Shown: positions 10,045 to 21,989 of the stretch, piece by piece
Layout: every line of letters begins with the position of its first letter
How positions within the stretch are numbered: the stretch's first letter is position 1
DNA from: [Phialemoniopsis] sp. UDSM-2020
Lineage: Eukaryota > Ascomycota > Sordariomycetes > Thyridiales > Thyridiaceae
Direction: 5' to 3'
Length of the DNA: 64,000 nt
NCBI GenBank assembly: GCA_018873225.1
Contig: JAEILZ010000001.1
Span: 6,262,001 to 6,326,000, forward strand
The notes under the pieces: generated by a model
Told to the model about the DNA's origin: nothing
The model's database searches: none
Seen by the model: only the letters and a program-made list of their open reading frames with translations
Made by a program: the position numbers and the translations under genes

Positions 10045-12429
10045 TTACTCGACAACCTCCTCCGTCTCCTCGAGGACCTCCTCGACGATCTCCTCGATGA
10101 CCTTCTCCTCCTCTCCTTGGCTGACTGCGGCGGTCTTGGCCTTGATCAGATCCTCCACAGGGTTCTCGGGCAGGCCCATAGCCTCGCGCTCCTCGTGGAG
10201 ATCCTCCTCGACCGACTCGCGCCATGCGAGCCACTCGTTGAGAACGCGGCGGCGGCGGTCCACGACCTCCTGGTCGGCACCAGCAACACGCTCGGCGTCC
10301 TCCTGCTCGAAAACACGCGAGTATTCTCTGAGGTTCTTGCGGACAGCCTTCTGCTCCTCCTTAGTCAACAGGCTTGCGGGCCGAGGCCGCCATTGGAACT
10401 GCTTGAACTTCTCAATAGGATCTTCCCGCAGTTGCTCGCCCCTGAAGTCGTACATGTGATAACCGTTCTCCATCTGTGAGGAATGGGGTCAGCTCAGATC
10501 GGCACAGATCAGGGGGGGTCGCTAGTAAGACTTACACTATGCTTCCATGCCGAGGCCCAGGTGGCAACGAAACGTCCGGACGGGTCCCACTCGATGTCAG
10601 TCACACCGTAGTGGTCCGCGACGTTCATCAGCTGAAGATTGGCGGTCAGGTCCTTGTCTGCCTCGGGCTTCTCGCCCTCAAAGTCGAGGTCGTAGAACTC
10701 GAGCTCGGAGCTTTGCTGGTTGTGGACAGTGGCAATGACGACGAAGCGGCCCCTCGGTGACCAGTAAATAGCATTGCTGTTCTTCTTGTCAAGCGTGCGG
10801 AGGTGCTTGAAGTTGCCCACCGCATTGCCCTTTGCCTTCTCAGGGCAGAAGAATGATACTGATGTCTTGGGGGGGACGGCGGTGGCGCCAACGGGCTCGG
10901 TGGTGGTGATGATGACGAACCGATCACCCTTGGGTTCCCATGCAAAGTTGATGACCGTGTCTTTAATGGTGTCGACAACCTCCACGGGGACTCCCTTCTC
11001 CTTCACGCGGAAGATTTCGAGAGTTGTTGCCTGCGACTTCTTGGATTTGGAATGCCTGTCGACCTTGACGCAGAGATATGCGGCATCCGACTGCCAGTGG
11101 AGCTTGGCGTCGCTGACACTGAAAAGGTTCAATGTGCGCACAATCTCCTTGGATGGAATGCTCATCAAGCCCACCTTGGCCGGGTTGCTGCCGATTTCGG
11201 GGGTCCAGTAGCAGAAAAGCTGCTCGTAGGTCTTGACTCCTTCCCTCTGGGGCTTCGCCGGCGCCCACTCAAAGTCCATCACACCCTCAATCTTGATGCT
11301 GGTCTTGTCGAGCAGGTTCATGCGAGGGAGCTCGTAGACCGAGATGGATTGGCCCTGGGTCAGCCGGGCAACGTACTTGTCATCGCTGGACCACTTAAAC
11401 GCCGGCCACGGGAGCTTGCGCGGGGGCTTGGGGGCGCCCGTCTCATCAACACCAGCGGGGATATCAATGTTGGCGAAAGATCGGATGGGCTTTCCAGTGG
11501 GAATGTCCCAGATGACATAGTTCTTTCCATCATCGTCGAGCGAGAGGGCGGGATGGCCCTCCTCCGGGATGGAGATGGGGCGGTTCGACCAGGTGACAAG
11601 GTAGTTTTCGAGGGGTGAGAAGGCGACTAGGTTGACAAAGGGGTGAGGGAACCGTCCCAGACGATCCCACTTGGGGCCACCCCACAGTTGGACACCTTGG
11701 ATGTGGACTGAGGTGAGGTAAGTGCCGAGAGGCGACCACTGAACGAAGCTCTCGGTCCAGTTGGGGCGGTCGACCACATTCTCCGGGTTCTCCCTCTCGC
11801 TGTTCCAAAAAACACCGACGTGATCACCGCGGTACATGACAAACTGGTCTCGGCCGCGACCGGAGGGATCGGCCATGTATGAACGCAGGTGATCTTTGGG
11901 AGTGAACTCCTCGATGTGAGGAGGGTGGTAGTCCTCGTCGATGCGGCCCTCGCGGCCGTAACGATCGATGTCCATGAGCTTGTTGACCCTGAGCGTGTGC
12001 TTCTTATCGAGGGGAACCATGTCCAGCTGCCTGACCGCTGCGGCGGCCTCTGCGGGGGACGAGTATTCGACGAACGCAAACCTGTGCAGAGTGGATGGAT
12101 CAGAATTTGTCTCCCACCACGAAGCTGCTGCCTTCCCCCAAAAGGGACCAAACGTACCTCAAAGACTTGCCGTCGGGGCCCATGGGCATCTCGACCATAT
12201 CCTCGCGTGTCCTGCCGACCTGGTTGAGCTTCTTGAGAAGGAACTTGAGAAGCTTGGGCTTCTGCTCCTCGTTGACCTCGGGCAGGCCATCAATAACGAC
12301 AAAGGTGTCGAAGCCCTGCTCGAGCTGGACCTCGTACTTGTCGCGAAGATCGGAGATGTCGACCTCATCCTCATCGAACTCCTCCTCGTCGAGGTCGGCC
12401 TCGCGCAGGTGATCGAATGACGGAGCCAT
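10045..12429 (-). CDS. PRT1: Eukaryotic translation initiation factor 3 subunit b (eIF3b/Prt1)
   Basis: Core scaffold subunit of eIF3, acting in the cytosol on the 40S ribosome during scanning and initiation. Exons: 12429-12158, 12081-10536 and 10473-10045, giving 748 residues, which matches the usual 700-750. Intron 1 (12082-12157, GTACGT donor) splits the RRM just before RNP1, giving [14 protein letters not shown]. Intron 2 (10474-10535, GTAAGT) joins WKHS to [10 protein letters not shown] in phase 0. Domains: an acidic N-terminus with [13 protein letters not shown]; an RRM at about 38-120 starting [10 protein letters not shown]; a WD40-type propeller through the centre (e.g. [15 protein letters not shown]); and a C-terminal helical segment ([18 protein letters not shown]) that in the family binds eIF3i and eIF3g. 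The C-terminus is very acidic. The gene is divergent from CCT2, with about 0.8 kb between the two starts. Confidence 0.97.
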
Positions 12430-13231
12430 GATGGGCGTCTGGATGTCGCGGTCGCGGTTGCTGCGGCGATTTCCTGTGAAGTGGCAAGACGCTGCTTTGT
12501 TTGGTCGTGGTGGTGGTGCTTGTCCCGCGATGGATGCGACCTGCAAAGGGACGAAGTTTTGTGCGGATGTGGGGTTGTGAAAAAATGCCCCGCTACTTCC
12601 TGCTAAGGCTCGATAGAAAAAAAGTTGAAGGGAAGTTCAGCGCAAAGAACCTGATGAGCTTGCGTTCCGCGTACGTTGAGGCGAGAAACTTGAGAGAAAG
12701 TCTGGATCTGGAGATCTTAGAGTAGATATCTCTGCATTAATCGAATTTGCCTAGGCTGGCAGTCTCGAGGTGCTCAGAATGTTTTGACCGCGACAAGGTG
12801 ATTTTTGGCAGTAATGTGTGGGACGGAGACTAGGATTTTCCCCTTCCGGCTCACCCGCCGTCGCGCGTCAAAGTCAGGCACGAGCCCGTCAGGGTGGAGC
12901 ATCTGAAGGAGTCCACTGTAAAACCCCCCCGACTGAACAGAGTCTCGGGCACTCCAGGAAGCGAAACCCCTAAAGCTGGTGCTGTCCAATGCTGGCACAC
13001 ACCGCCCAGCAAGAACCCCTGCTCGCTGAAACGGCCTAACAAATTTCCAGCTCGACGTCTGCCCCCCCATTTGTCAAGTTATTCGGTGGAGTATCAAAAA
13101 GTTCACGAGGGAAAGCTCCCCAGGCAGCTCGACATCTCCCCCTCCACGACCGCCTTTCACCGAAGCAAGCTCCTTTACTGCCCACCACTTCAAACAAGCA
13201 TTACCTGGGAGTCAAGGTAGCAGAAGTGAAC
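12430..13231. promoter_or_regulatory. Divergent promoter region, eIF3b and CCT2
   Basis: About 0.8 kb separates the two divergent start codons, so both promoters and leaders must lie here. I see no clear TATA element and no strong repeat, which fits two constitutively expressed housekeeping genes. Confidence 0.6.
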
Positions 13232-15023
13232 ATGGTATGAACAACCTGAAAACGATGCCCGCCACTGTGAGATCTTCTGACTGACCACGCCTATTCTACA
13301 GTCTTCCTTCAGCCCCACCCAGATCTTCGATGAGGGCACAACCGAGGAGAAGGGCGAGAACGCCCGTCTCGCTGCGTTCGTCGGTGCCATTGCCGTCGGT
13401 GACCTGGTCAAGAGCACGTTGGGCCCCAAGGGCATGGACAAGATCCTGCAGTCCGCGTATGTAGAGTTGCCCACTATCAACCGCTTCGCCCGGGGCCATA
13501 GCTTGCCCAATTACTAACGACATGTCTTTGCAGCTCAACCGGAGAGATCATGGTGACTAACGACGGAGCGACGATCCTGAAATCCATCGCCCTCGACAAC
13601 GCTGCTGCCAAGGTTCTTGTCAACATTTCAAAGGTCCAGGATGACGAGGTTGGCGACGGCACCACATCGGTCGCCGTTCTCGCGGCGGAGCTGCTGCGCG
13701 AGGCCGAGAAATTGGTTGACAAGAAGATCCACCCCCAGACCATCATCGAGGGCTACCGGATAGCCAGCCAAGCAGCCCTGCAGGCTCTCGAGAAGTCGGC
13801 CGTCGACCACAGCAAAGCCCCCGATACCTTCAAGAAGGATCTTTTGGCGATCGCCAGGACAACCCTGAGCTCCAAAGTTCTTGCGCAAGACCGTGATCAC
13901 TTCTCAAAGCTGGCATGCGAGGCAGTACTGCGACTGAAGGGCTCCGCAGACTTGAGCCATATCCAGATCATCAAGAAGGCCGGTGGAAAGCTGAGCGATT
14001 CATACCTCGACGAGGGCTTCATTCTTGACAAGAAGATTGGTGTCAACCAGCCGAAGCGTCTGGAGAAGGCAAAGATCCTCGTCGCCAACACATCGATGGA
14101 CACGGACAAGGTCAAGATCTTTGGTGCGCGGGTAAAGGTCGGTTCGACTAGCAAGCTGGCCGACCTGGAAAAGGCCGAGAAGGAGAAGATGAAGGCCAAG
14201 GTCGAGAAGATCAAGGCCCACGGTATCAACTGCTTCATCAACCGACAGCTTATCTACAACTGGCCGGAGCAGCTGTTTACCGACGCGGGTATCATGTCGA
14301 TTGAGCACGCCGACTTTGACGGCATCGAGCGACTGGCCCTGGTCACTGGCGGAGAGATCGCGTCGACTTTCGACCACCCGGAGCAGGTCAAGCTCGGTCA
14401 GTGCGACCTGATCGAGGAGGTTATCATTGGCGAGGACACACTGATCAAATTCTCGGGTGTCGCTGCTGGCCAGGCGTGTACCATCGTGCTGCGTGGTGCC
14501 ACGGAGCAGCTACTAGACGAGGCGGAACGCAGTCTGCACGATGCCCTGGCCGTCCTGTCACAGACGGTCAAGGAGCCCAGGACTACTCTGGGTGGCGGTT
14601 GCGCCGAGATGGTCATGGCTAAGGCGGTCGAGGGCGCCGCGACCCGGGTTGAGGGCAAGCGGCAAATGGCGGTTGCCTCGTTTGCTATCGCCCTCCGCCA
14701 GCTGCCGACGATCCTGGCTGACAACGCCGGTCTCGACTCTGGTGACCTTGTTGCTCGCCTGCGCAAGGCCATCTACGACGGCATGACCACGTATGGTCTC
14801 GACCTGATGTCGCCGGGCGGCGGTGTGGCGGACATGCGCGATCTGGGTGTTATTGAGAGTTACAAGCTGAAGAAGGCCGTGGTTTCTTCGGCGAGCGAAG
14901 CTGCCGAGGTAAGTCAAGCCGACAGGAGCAGTGATTTCGAAGCTGTACTAACTTATTTCTTAGCTTCTCCTGCGTGTAGACGACATCATCCGCGCCGCAC
15001 CCCGCCGGCGAGAGAGGATGTAA
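13232..15023 (+). CDS. CCT2: T-complex protein 1 subunit beta (CCT2 chaperonin)
   Basis: Subunit of the cytosolic CCT/TRiC ring that folds actin, tubulin and other clients using ATP. Exons: 13232-13234 (the ATG alone), 13302-13456, 13534-14908 and 14964-15023, giving 530 residues, the normal length. The ATG is followed directly by a GTATGA donor; unspliced it would read ATG GTA TGA. Intron 1 has CTGAC and CTACAG; intron 2 has GTATGT, ACTAAC and GCAG; intron 3 has GTAAGT, TACTAAC and TTAG. Family motifs present: [21 protein letters not shown], the phosphate-binding GDGTTS (residues 93-98), and GGGCAEM in the equatorial domain. The C-terminus [19 protein letters not shown] is typical of CCT beta. 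Codon use is strongly biased, as expected for high expression. Confidence 0.97.
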
Positions 15024-15594
15024 ATGGGGTCGTAGTAGAGTCCGAGAAGAGGAAAACGTCATGTACTATACCACAGCATAGGATTCCAGCCGATGTAGAA
15101 GTCCGGCGCGGTGGTGCGATCACTCAGGGGAAAACGTTTTGCACCGGCGTACAGTCTTATGGGATAGATCCACGCAAAATATCGTGAACAATGACAAGAT
15201 TTACTGCATACATGCTTGTCCGCTCTTTATCACGGGTGGTTGACTCGCTGGACCCAAGAAGAAACATGGAATTTCGCATTAGAATATCATTGTGTGAGCT
15301 GAGGGTTTTGCAAGTAGCCCTCCGAGGCGTGTAAATCTGAGTGTTGTTTGACCACTCCCTCCTTGTCCCTTCTCTGAGCAGGATATCTCTCCGACTGCCA
15401 GTCCAAAATTAAACAGCGCCAGGTAGTGCGATCAAACCCCGCCAAGCCAAATGAAGAACCGAACTCGCTATCATAGCATGTCATAAAACATCGTTTGCGT
15501 TGCGCACCGTGGCGTATCGAGGTGCTTCAACCTCGGGCCGCCTTGACGTAATGAGAGTGGAAATGCGCCCAGGCAGTGTGTCGGCCGTGTGAAA
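15024..15594. other. Intergenic region between convergent genes
   Basis: Holds the 3' ends of CCT2 (plus) and of the microprotein gene (minus). No coding frame or structured element stands out. Confidence 0.5.
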
Positions 15595-15720
15595 TCAACG
15601 GAAGCAGTTGAAGCGGCCGATGGAGAAGCGCCAGGGACCGCGACGGACGCCGTGGCGGTCGGCGGTGACGCTGGTGCCAACGTGGCGGCCTCCGAATCCC
15701 TTGCGGTAGAAGAAAGGCAT
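15595..15720 (-). CDS. 41-residue basic microprotein
   Basis: A short open frame from the ATG at 15720 to a TGA at 15595-15597. The product begins MPFFYRKGFGGRHVG and ends RFSIGRFNCFR. It has 8 Arg and 1 Lys against 1 Asp, so it is strongly basic, and it is rich in Gly, Phe and Arg. I do not recognise the family. Three things support a real gene. Nearly every codon ends in C, G or a favoured T (CGC, GGC, GTC, ACC, TTC, AAC), as in highly expressed genes. The start context ATCAAGATG is favourable. The leader contains a textbook intron (15754-15813) with GTACGT, GCTAAC and CTCAG. It may be a nucleic-acid- or ribosome-associated peptide, but that is a guess from charge only. Confidence 0.68.
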   Translation of the reverse strand: MPFFYRKGFGGRHVGTSVTADRHGVRRGPWRFSIGRFNCFR

Positions 15721-15753
15721 CTTGATGGTGAGGATTATTGGGTGTAGGTGCTG

Positions 15754-15813
15754 CTGAGTAGACGGTGGTTAGCAAATGCGTTTCAAGAAATAGCATTTGT
15801 TTGGGAAACGTAC
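15754..15813 (-). other. Predicted 5' leader intron of the microprotein gene
   Basis: On the minus strand the donor GTACGT starts at 15813, a GCTAAC branch site lies about 20 nt before the end, and the acceptor CTCAG ends at 15754. A second CAG three bases further on (15751) makes a tandem acceptor. The intron ends 33 nt upstream of the ATG at 15720. Confidence 0.6.
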
Positions 15814-18800
15814 ATCAGTAGTAGACACTTGAAATATTGTGCTTGGATTCTTGCGGTAAGGATGGTGTTATTGTATTGCGTTGTGTGTAGAAAGAGGTGG
15901 ATTGTATTTCAAAAGTTGTTATTCTTTTTAATGCAAGAGAAGTTATTTCATGGAGAGGAAGGAGGCAGCCCGGGTTTTTACTTTTAGTTGTTCATCGTCA
16001 CAATTTACATACTTGCTATTTCTGCAGCCAAATAGACCCTACCAAACCCAGTGTCACTCCAGGTCAAACACTTCCTTCCAAGCTTTGACAGTGACGAAGT
16101 TGCTGGTGGGTGGGACTTGGCCTGCGTCATTGAGGCTCGTGAAGGGCAATCCTGGGGTGGTGGGTGGTGTGGTGTACAAGCAGCCGTGCTGGCGCACACA
16201 CCAAACTCGCAGGTCACTCGCCACCAGGTTTAGTGGCTGGCTCTTTTGGGTGTGGCGGGCGTGCGCCACAACGCTGGCGTCAACACGGGCCAGAAGCCCC
16301 CAAGATGCGGAGTGCAGCAGCACAGAGGGACCCTACGACATTCACGGTGTGGTGACACGGCAATTATGGCTTTGAGCAGATTTGAGTTCAAGTTGATCAT
16401 GAAGAAGACATTACATGCACTCCACGGAAGCTGCGCAATATGACGGATCTGCCAGCGTACACATGGCGGCCGCCTTCCACTTCTCTGCGAGGTGAGATGG
16501 CACGTGTCGCGGGCCACATGGGCTCCAGGTACTTAAGTAGTCAAGTGTATCATGCATCAGCACGTCAATTCCATCCAGGAGATGGATCGCACGGGCGGGC
16601 GATAATAGGCCAGAGGAATGTCATCGGCATTATCCAAGGTTGTCTCTCTTGACGGAATATTTGCACCGAATAGAAGACGGCATGGCGGTTAAAACACAGG
16701 AGTATTGTCAAGCGCGCGTCCAGGCGTGGTCCTTGATTGGATGCCATTCCACAAGCCCAGCCCAGTCCCAGGGGAATAATAAAGCACAGACAGGTCTCAC
16801 CTCGGTCTCGCACACATTGGTTGGTGGGCATGCTGCCTGCCCATTGAGGACGGAGAGAGGAGGGGAGAGACTGTGTAATTTCCGATGTGATCTGGATGGT
16901 GCACGCCATTGCTGACGATAACGAGATGATGCGCACTGCTCAATGGTTCCCAATCATCCCATAGTTACACAAGTACCTGAGTAATCACACTAATCTCCCA
17001 GAAGGCGTCGAGAACGTTTTGACGGTCAGCTTTTGTTGACAAGGGTGTGCAGTCAGGACTCAGGAGCATGCAGCGAAGGCTTGATGCGGGCCCTGTTTTC
17101 CGGGCCGCCTTACTGGCTGGACCCATTCTTGGAGGATGCAGATCGCTGCCTTAGCGAATCGGCCACTAAAACTAAGCTTCCATATCTCCTCGCGTGGGTG
17201 GTGGTGGTGCAATTGTGGTCCTGCACAAGTCCTGCAAAGCAGATCCACGGGCAGGCAAAGCAGGGAAAATGGTCAAGCAGCAGATTGACAACGCATACGA
17301 CTTGGAGGGTGTAGCTGGACGGAATATACCAGACGGCAGGTAGCTCGAGCCAGGCTCATCACGGCTAAAATCCTAACGGCCCCAAGGTTCCTCGTCATTC
17401 GGACCACCGAAGAGGATATGTTCATGTAGAATTAGATCATCATCTTGGAGATCAAGCAAGCTGCGAGTTGGCAAGCAGACAAAGCACGGGCTGCCAACCT
17501 GTTTTTGCCAACTCAGCAGAGCAGCCAAAACACCGGGTCCTCTTGAAAAAGCCCCAACATCAAAATGGCTCTTGCATCCATATTAAGGGGTCCCGCAAAT
17601 ATCAAATCTCGATTGGCGTGGGCTCCGCTGAAGCCGAGGAGCCACTCTTGTTTTTTATTTTTCTTTCCTTCGGTGTTGTTCAGCAGGACCCATCAGCGCT
17701 AACAATACTGGCCGTTGCAGCAGTGCGATTATGCTAAGGCTGGCACGGCTGGTATGGGCTAACTCCCATCTGATGGAGGGTGGAAAGCAGGGGAAGAAGA
17801 AAAAAAGGGGTGGGCCAACTCTTGAGCTGGAAGGGGGGGATCGATCCTGTTTTCCACTTCTGGGGACGCCATGAAGCCTTGATTGAGCACGAGCGAGTGA
17901 GAGAGTGATGCGAGAGACCAAGATGCAGGTATCGCGCCAATTTTGATCCACCACCACCACGGTTCCCTCCCAGGCACGCCAGGCCCAGGACATCCCCAAG
18001 TTTCACCTTTTCTACTCTCCCCCTCCTCCCCTTGCCATCCCATCCCTACTTTTGAACTACTCACTTGTCACTCCACACGCTCGCTCGTTCGTTGCTCATA
18101 CTGCATACATACTACTACTACATACTACCGTAATCATTACAAGCTGCATGCATACAATCGTTCTAAAGCCTGTACTGTAGATACTAGCTTCTCTATTACC
18201 CCCATGCCCGCTTAATCGTCTCTTCTTCTCTAATCTTTTCCACTCTTTGCACTCGCTCGTTTTGCGCCGAACCGCTATTCACGCTCTCGGCCATATAACT
18301 CGTTCTCCTTGTCAAAACACGACAATTGCTCTCGGTTTCAATCTCATCGAATTCGCGCCAATTCGATCCATACACGCGGCTGGTCCCTCGCGAGCAATCG
18401 GCACTCTGAGACACTTTGGACCACGCATCAGGGGCTCTTCTTCGACCAAGCCACCACCACCCTCGTCCCTGGAATTTACGCTTGTTTCTAGCGACAGGGT
18501 CCTCCGACACGTCCCGCTTTCCTGATCGTCAACACTGCAGGCAGAGGAGAAGGGCGAGAACAAGGCATTGCATTGCTTTTTCGCCTTATCCATTTCGCGT
18601 GTGCTGCTCTCCCCTTCGTTTCTTTCGTCGCATCATCTCGGCACCCCGTTTCTTGGGCGATTGACCAGGGAACGTCGAGACGAAACAATCTCGTCCCCAT
18701 CGGGTCAAGGCTCAACCAGGCACAGCCAGATCCGCAGTCGAGCAGGGACAATTCGCGACCCTAATCCTGTTTGCTGGTCAAAACAAGAGCTGCTCCAACG

Positions 18801-18828
18801 CCCACCAAGAGGGCAATAGCATGCAAAC
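15814..18828. other. Long intergenic region, 3.0 kb
   Basis: Lies between the divergent microprotein gene and the TBC-domain gene. The right end (about 18060-18828) is pyrimidine-rich with a CATACTACTAC-type microsatellite and looks like a long leader. Between 15900 and 18000 I found no convincing frame, splice set, tRNA or repeat. A non-coding RNA cannot be excluded. Confidence 0.5.
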
Positions 18829-21128
18829 ATGATGATCTACGAGCATCCCGTTCACGACGTGATCGTCCCCAGTCCTGGCTCTCCGCCCGGCATGACCGCC
18901 TCGAAATCCTCAAAGTCTTCCTCCTTCCACTCGCTCAGCTCAGACGACAACAGCGTCCTCGCCGACGCCAGTCACTTCGAGGAGATCGGCCTCGAAGACG
19001 ACACCGTCCACTTCGAGCACAGCACCTCCGACATCAAGTCTCCTCCGAACCGCTTCAGCCCTTCCTACCCTTCCGAACTCCGCGCAGCCTCTGCCAAGCA
19101 TGTCTCCCAACGGCTGCCTTCGTCCCGAGACCTGGCCTCGAAGCCTCGCCCTCAGGCCCAGCCCCAACAGCGAGACATCACGGCGGGACCTCGCAAGCGC
19201 CCTGCCTACCCGGGCCTCCACAACCATGTGCGGAACATCAATGTACGCAGCACCAGCACCCACGCTCTCGTCCCTGAGCCACTTCCCATGAGGTCCCTCG
19301 GCCCTCGATCTTCCAGCACACTCTCCTTCCGCCGCCGCCGCAGTCCGAGCCCCAACCTGTCCCTCAGTCCCAGAGATCCCAACGTGGTCACAAAGCCTCG
19401 GAGGAGCAGCTGGCAGTCTAATCGAGAGCGCAAGTCCGCCTTCCAGCTCGAGCAGGAGTGTGACGAGGACGACGGTGATGACATCCCCGAAGGCCTTATC
19501 CTCGACAATGTGCCCATTTCGCCCCGACCTGCCTCTGAGCGGACCTTTAGCCAGCCCAGCTCCAAGGCGGCATCCCCGGAAAGAACACCAAAGGAAAAGG
19601 TCCGAAGCGTCGGAAACGGCACCCCGGCCGTAGCTGTGGCTCAGGGATCGCTCCGGTCTCCTTCCTGGAAATCCGACTCTGCCGGTGTGGCCAAATCTCC
19701 GACAGGAAGCGAACCTCCCACGATCAAGGGCCGAGCCAAGAGCTGGACTGTAGCTCTCTTGGAGCTCAACCCCGAGGCCAAGGCATTGACCGAGAAGCTC
19801 GAGGAACATGCGGATGAAGTCGACCTCAAGTCTCAGCGGTCCAGTACGGGGTCTATGCCAGCTGTGCGCCGCTCAAATACCGATTCGAGCGACAGCAAGT
19901 CCCGTCACAAGTCCGCGCTGGCAGAGCTCCCTCCCCTGAGAAGGACAAACATCATGATCGATCCTCTGCCCATCTCCAAGGAGAAGGAGGCCGTACTGTC
20001 TCGGACTAGGCCGTCCTGGCTGCCGCCGAAAGATCCTGCCGAGGAGCGCCGCCACTTGAAGGAGTACCAGAAGATGATGGCCAACAGCGCCGAGGCTGAT
20101 CGCCGGAGGGAAGCTGCCAAGCGGGCCAAGTCTGACTGCCGGGACACGGCTGCCGACAGCCTCATGCAGATCTGGGAGCACGAGATCGTCCCCCGGTGGA
20201 ACGATGCGATCCGAGAGCGCCGCACCCGCGAGCTGTGGTGGAAGGGCATCGCGCCGCGGAGTCGCGGTCTGGTCTGGACGCGTGCGATCGGCAACGACCT
20301 CGGCTTGACCGAGGCGTCCTACAAGGCGGCGCTGGGTCGAGCGCAGGAGGCCAAGACTCGCTCCAGCTCAGGCAGTGGCTCCGAGGAAGATCTGTCGCAC
20401 ACGGCGTGGTTCGAGGCCATCAACAAGGATGCCGAAGAGAATACGTGGAAGGACCTGAAGATCTTCCAGAGCGGCGGCCCATTGCACCAGGGCCTCGTCG
20501 ACGTCCTTTCCGCATACGCCATGTACCGTAGCGACATTGGCTACATTTCTGGCTGCAACGTAAGTGTCTAAATCCCTTAGCTATGTGTTCCAATTGATAT
20601 GCTCAAACTAACCTGGCCCTACAGACTATTGCTGCACTTCTTTTGCTTAACCTCCCTTCCCCGGCTGCTGCCTTCATCGCTCTCGCCAACCTTCTCAACC
20701 GGCCGCTTCCCCTGAGCTTCTACGCCTCGGACGCTGGCGCAAAGGCCTCGGCCTACAACCTGCTGCTTCAGACGCTTTCGCACAAGTCGGCTGAGCTGCA
20801 CGACCACCTCACCAAACTGCCCGAGCACGACCCGGACTTCTACCTCGGCAGCCTGTTCACCAGCCTGCTCACGGGCCACCTGGCCTTGGACGAGGCGACT
20901 CGTTTGTGGGATGTGTACGTTTTCGAAGGAGATGCCGTATTGGTCCGCGCTGGTGTTGCCTTCCTCATGCGCAAGGAGATGCAGCTCCTCGGCACTAAGA
21001 GCATCGATGAAGTCAAGGATGTCCTTGTGGACGAGTCCAAGGACGAGGACAAGACTCAGCGCGTCGTCACGAGGCAGGGCGAGGAGGACCGCTGGATGCG
21101 GGCCGTCAGGGAGGCTGGCAAGGCTTAA
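18829..21128 (+). CDS. TBC (Rab-GAP-like) domain protein, probably non-catalytic
   Basis: Exons 18829-20559 and 20625-21128 give 744 residues. The intron has GTAAGT, an ACTAAC branch and ACAG, and joins GYISGCN to TIAALLLLNL. The first ~460 residues are disordered and rich in Ser/Pro/Arg, with a run of Arg (FRRRRSPSP). The TBC domain spans about 465-740. It opens with WWKGIAPRSRGLVWTRAIGN, the usual first TBC motif, and continues with GGPLHQGLVDVLSAYAMY. Canonical Rab GAPs supply an Arg finger (IxxDxxR) and a Gln finger (YxQG). Here the matching positions read INKDAEEN and GYISG, so both fingers appear replaced. It may bind Rab-type GTPases without stimulating GTP hydrolysis. The leader carries a tiny uORF overlapping the start codon. 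Confidence 0.88.
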
Positions 21129-21989
21129 TCACTACCAAGCGACATCTCACTGGCAATCTTGCCGAGATTAAGCCACACACGCGAATTGTTGTCGACGACA
21201 CCACACCCATGATGATTTTCAGCGACAAAAGATTGGGTTACGTCGATTTCTGCATCACATAAACTACGACGACATATCAGCGTGTACGCGCTTCAAAACC
21301 AAAACTTATTCCTAATTCTTTTTAATGCCCAACCTACGCCGGCCGTGGCACGCTTTTTCGAATTCGGCATCAGTAGCAGGGCCCGGCGCCAATGGATGCA
21401 TTTCACTGCATCAGGAGGGCTTTCTCTTGTCTGTATGCCAGCTCTGCAAACTTTACTGGCTCCTGGCTGTTTTTTTGCCAGGATTGCAGCATTCCCAAGG
21501 CGTTCACGATTCCACCCCCTCGCGAGAGGGGCCTATCGTTCCTTTCTTTTTGACTCTTCGATTCTTGCATCAAGTCGTGGTCTGAAGACCCGGCTTGCCC
21601 ATATACTATTTCTCATCCTTTTCTTTTGCTCGCTTTCTACTGTTACGGTTACATGACATATAGACTGGTGGAGTTAATTTGTATTCGAGGATGTTGAGTA
21701 GGCTCTCTAGCTAGTCCTGACCAATATCACCTTTACTTGATCATGATATCTCGTCCTCCCGTGTGCCTTCATATGAATGGCGACGATCTTGTCTACGTGC
21801 CTCAGACTTGAAAGAAAGCCACACTACGATCATCATCTGCTCTGGATGCATGCCGTCGACGCCTTCCACAAAACGGTGCAGCTCGTCAATTCTCTATCCT
21901 TCATCATCGTCCATCAGCAATGTCAACATTGAGAGATCGTTGTCTGTGCCCTCTACTCGATCTTAACCACCTTGACCACGATCCCTAGC
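21129..21989. other. Intergenic region between convergent genes
   Basis: 3' flanks of the TBC gene (plus) and the coilin-like gene (minus). It is T-rich in places; no coding frame or RNA gene is evident. Confidence 0.5.

Noticed and set aside
15900..18000. Possible tRNA or other RNA gene in the 3-kb gap
   Set aside because: No cloverleaf or B-box-like sequence found by eye.
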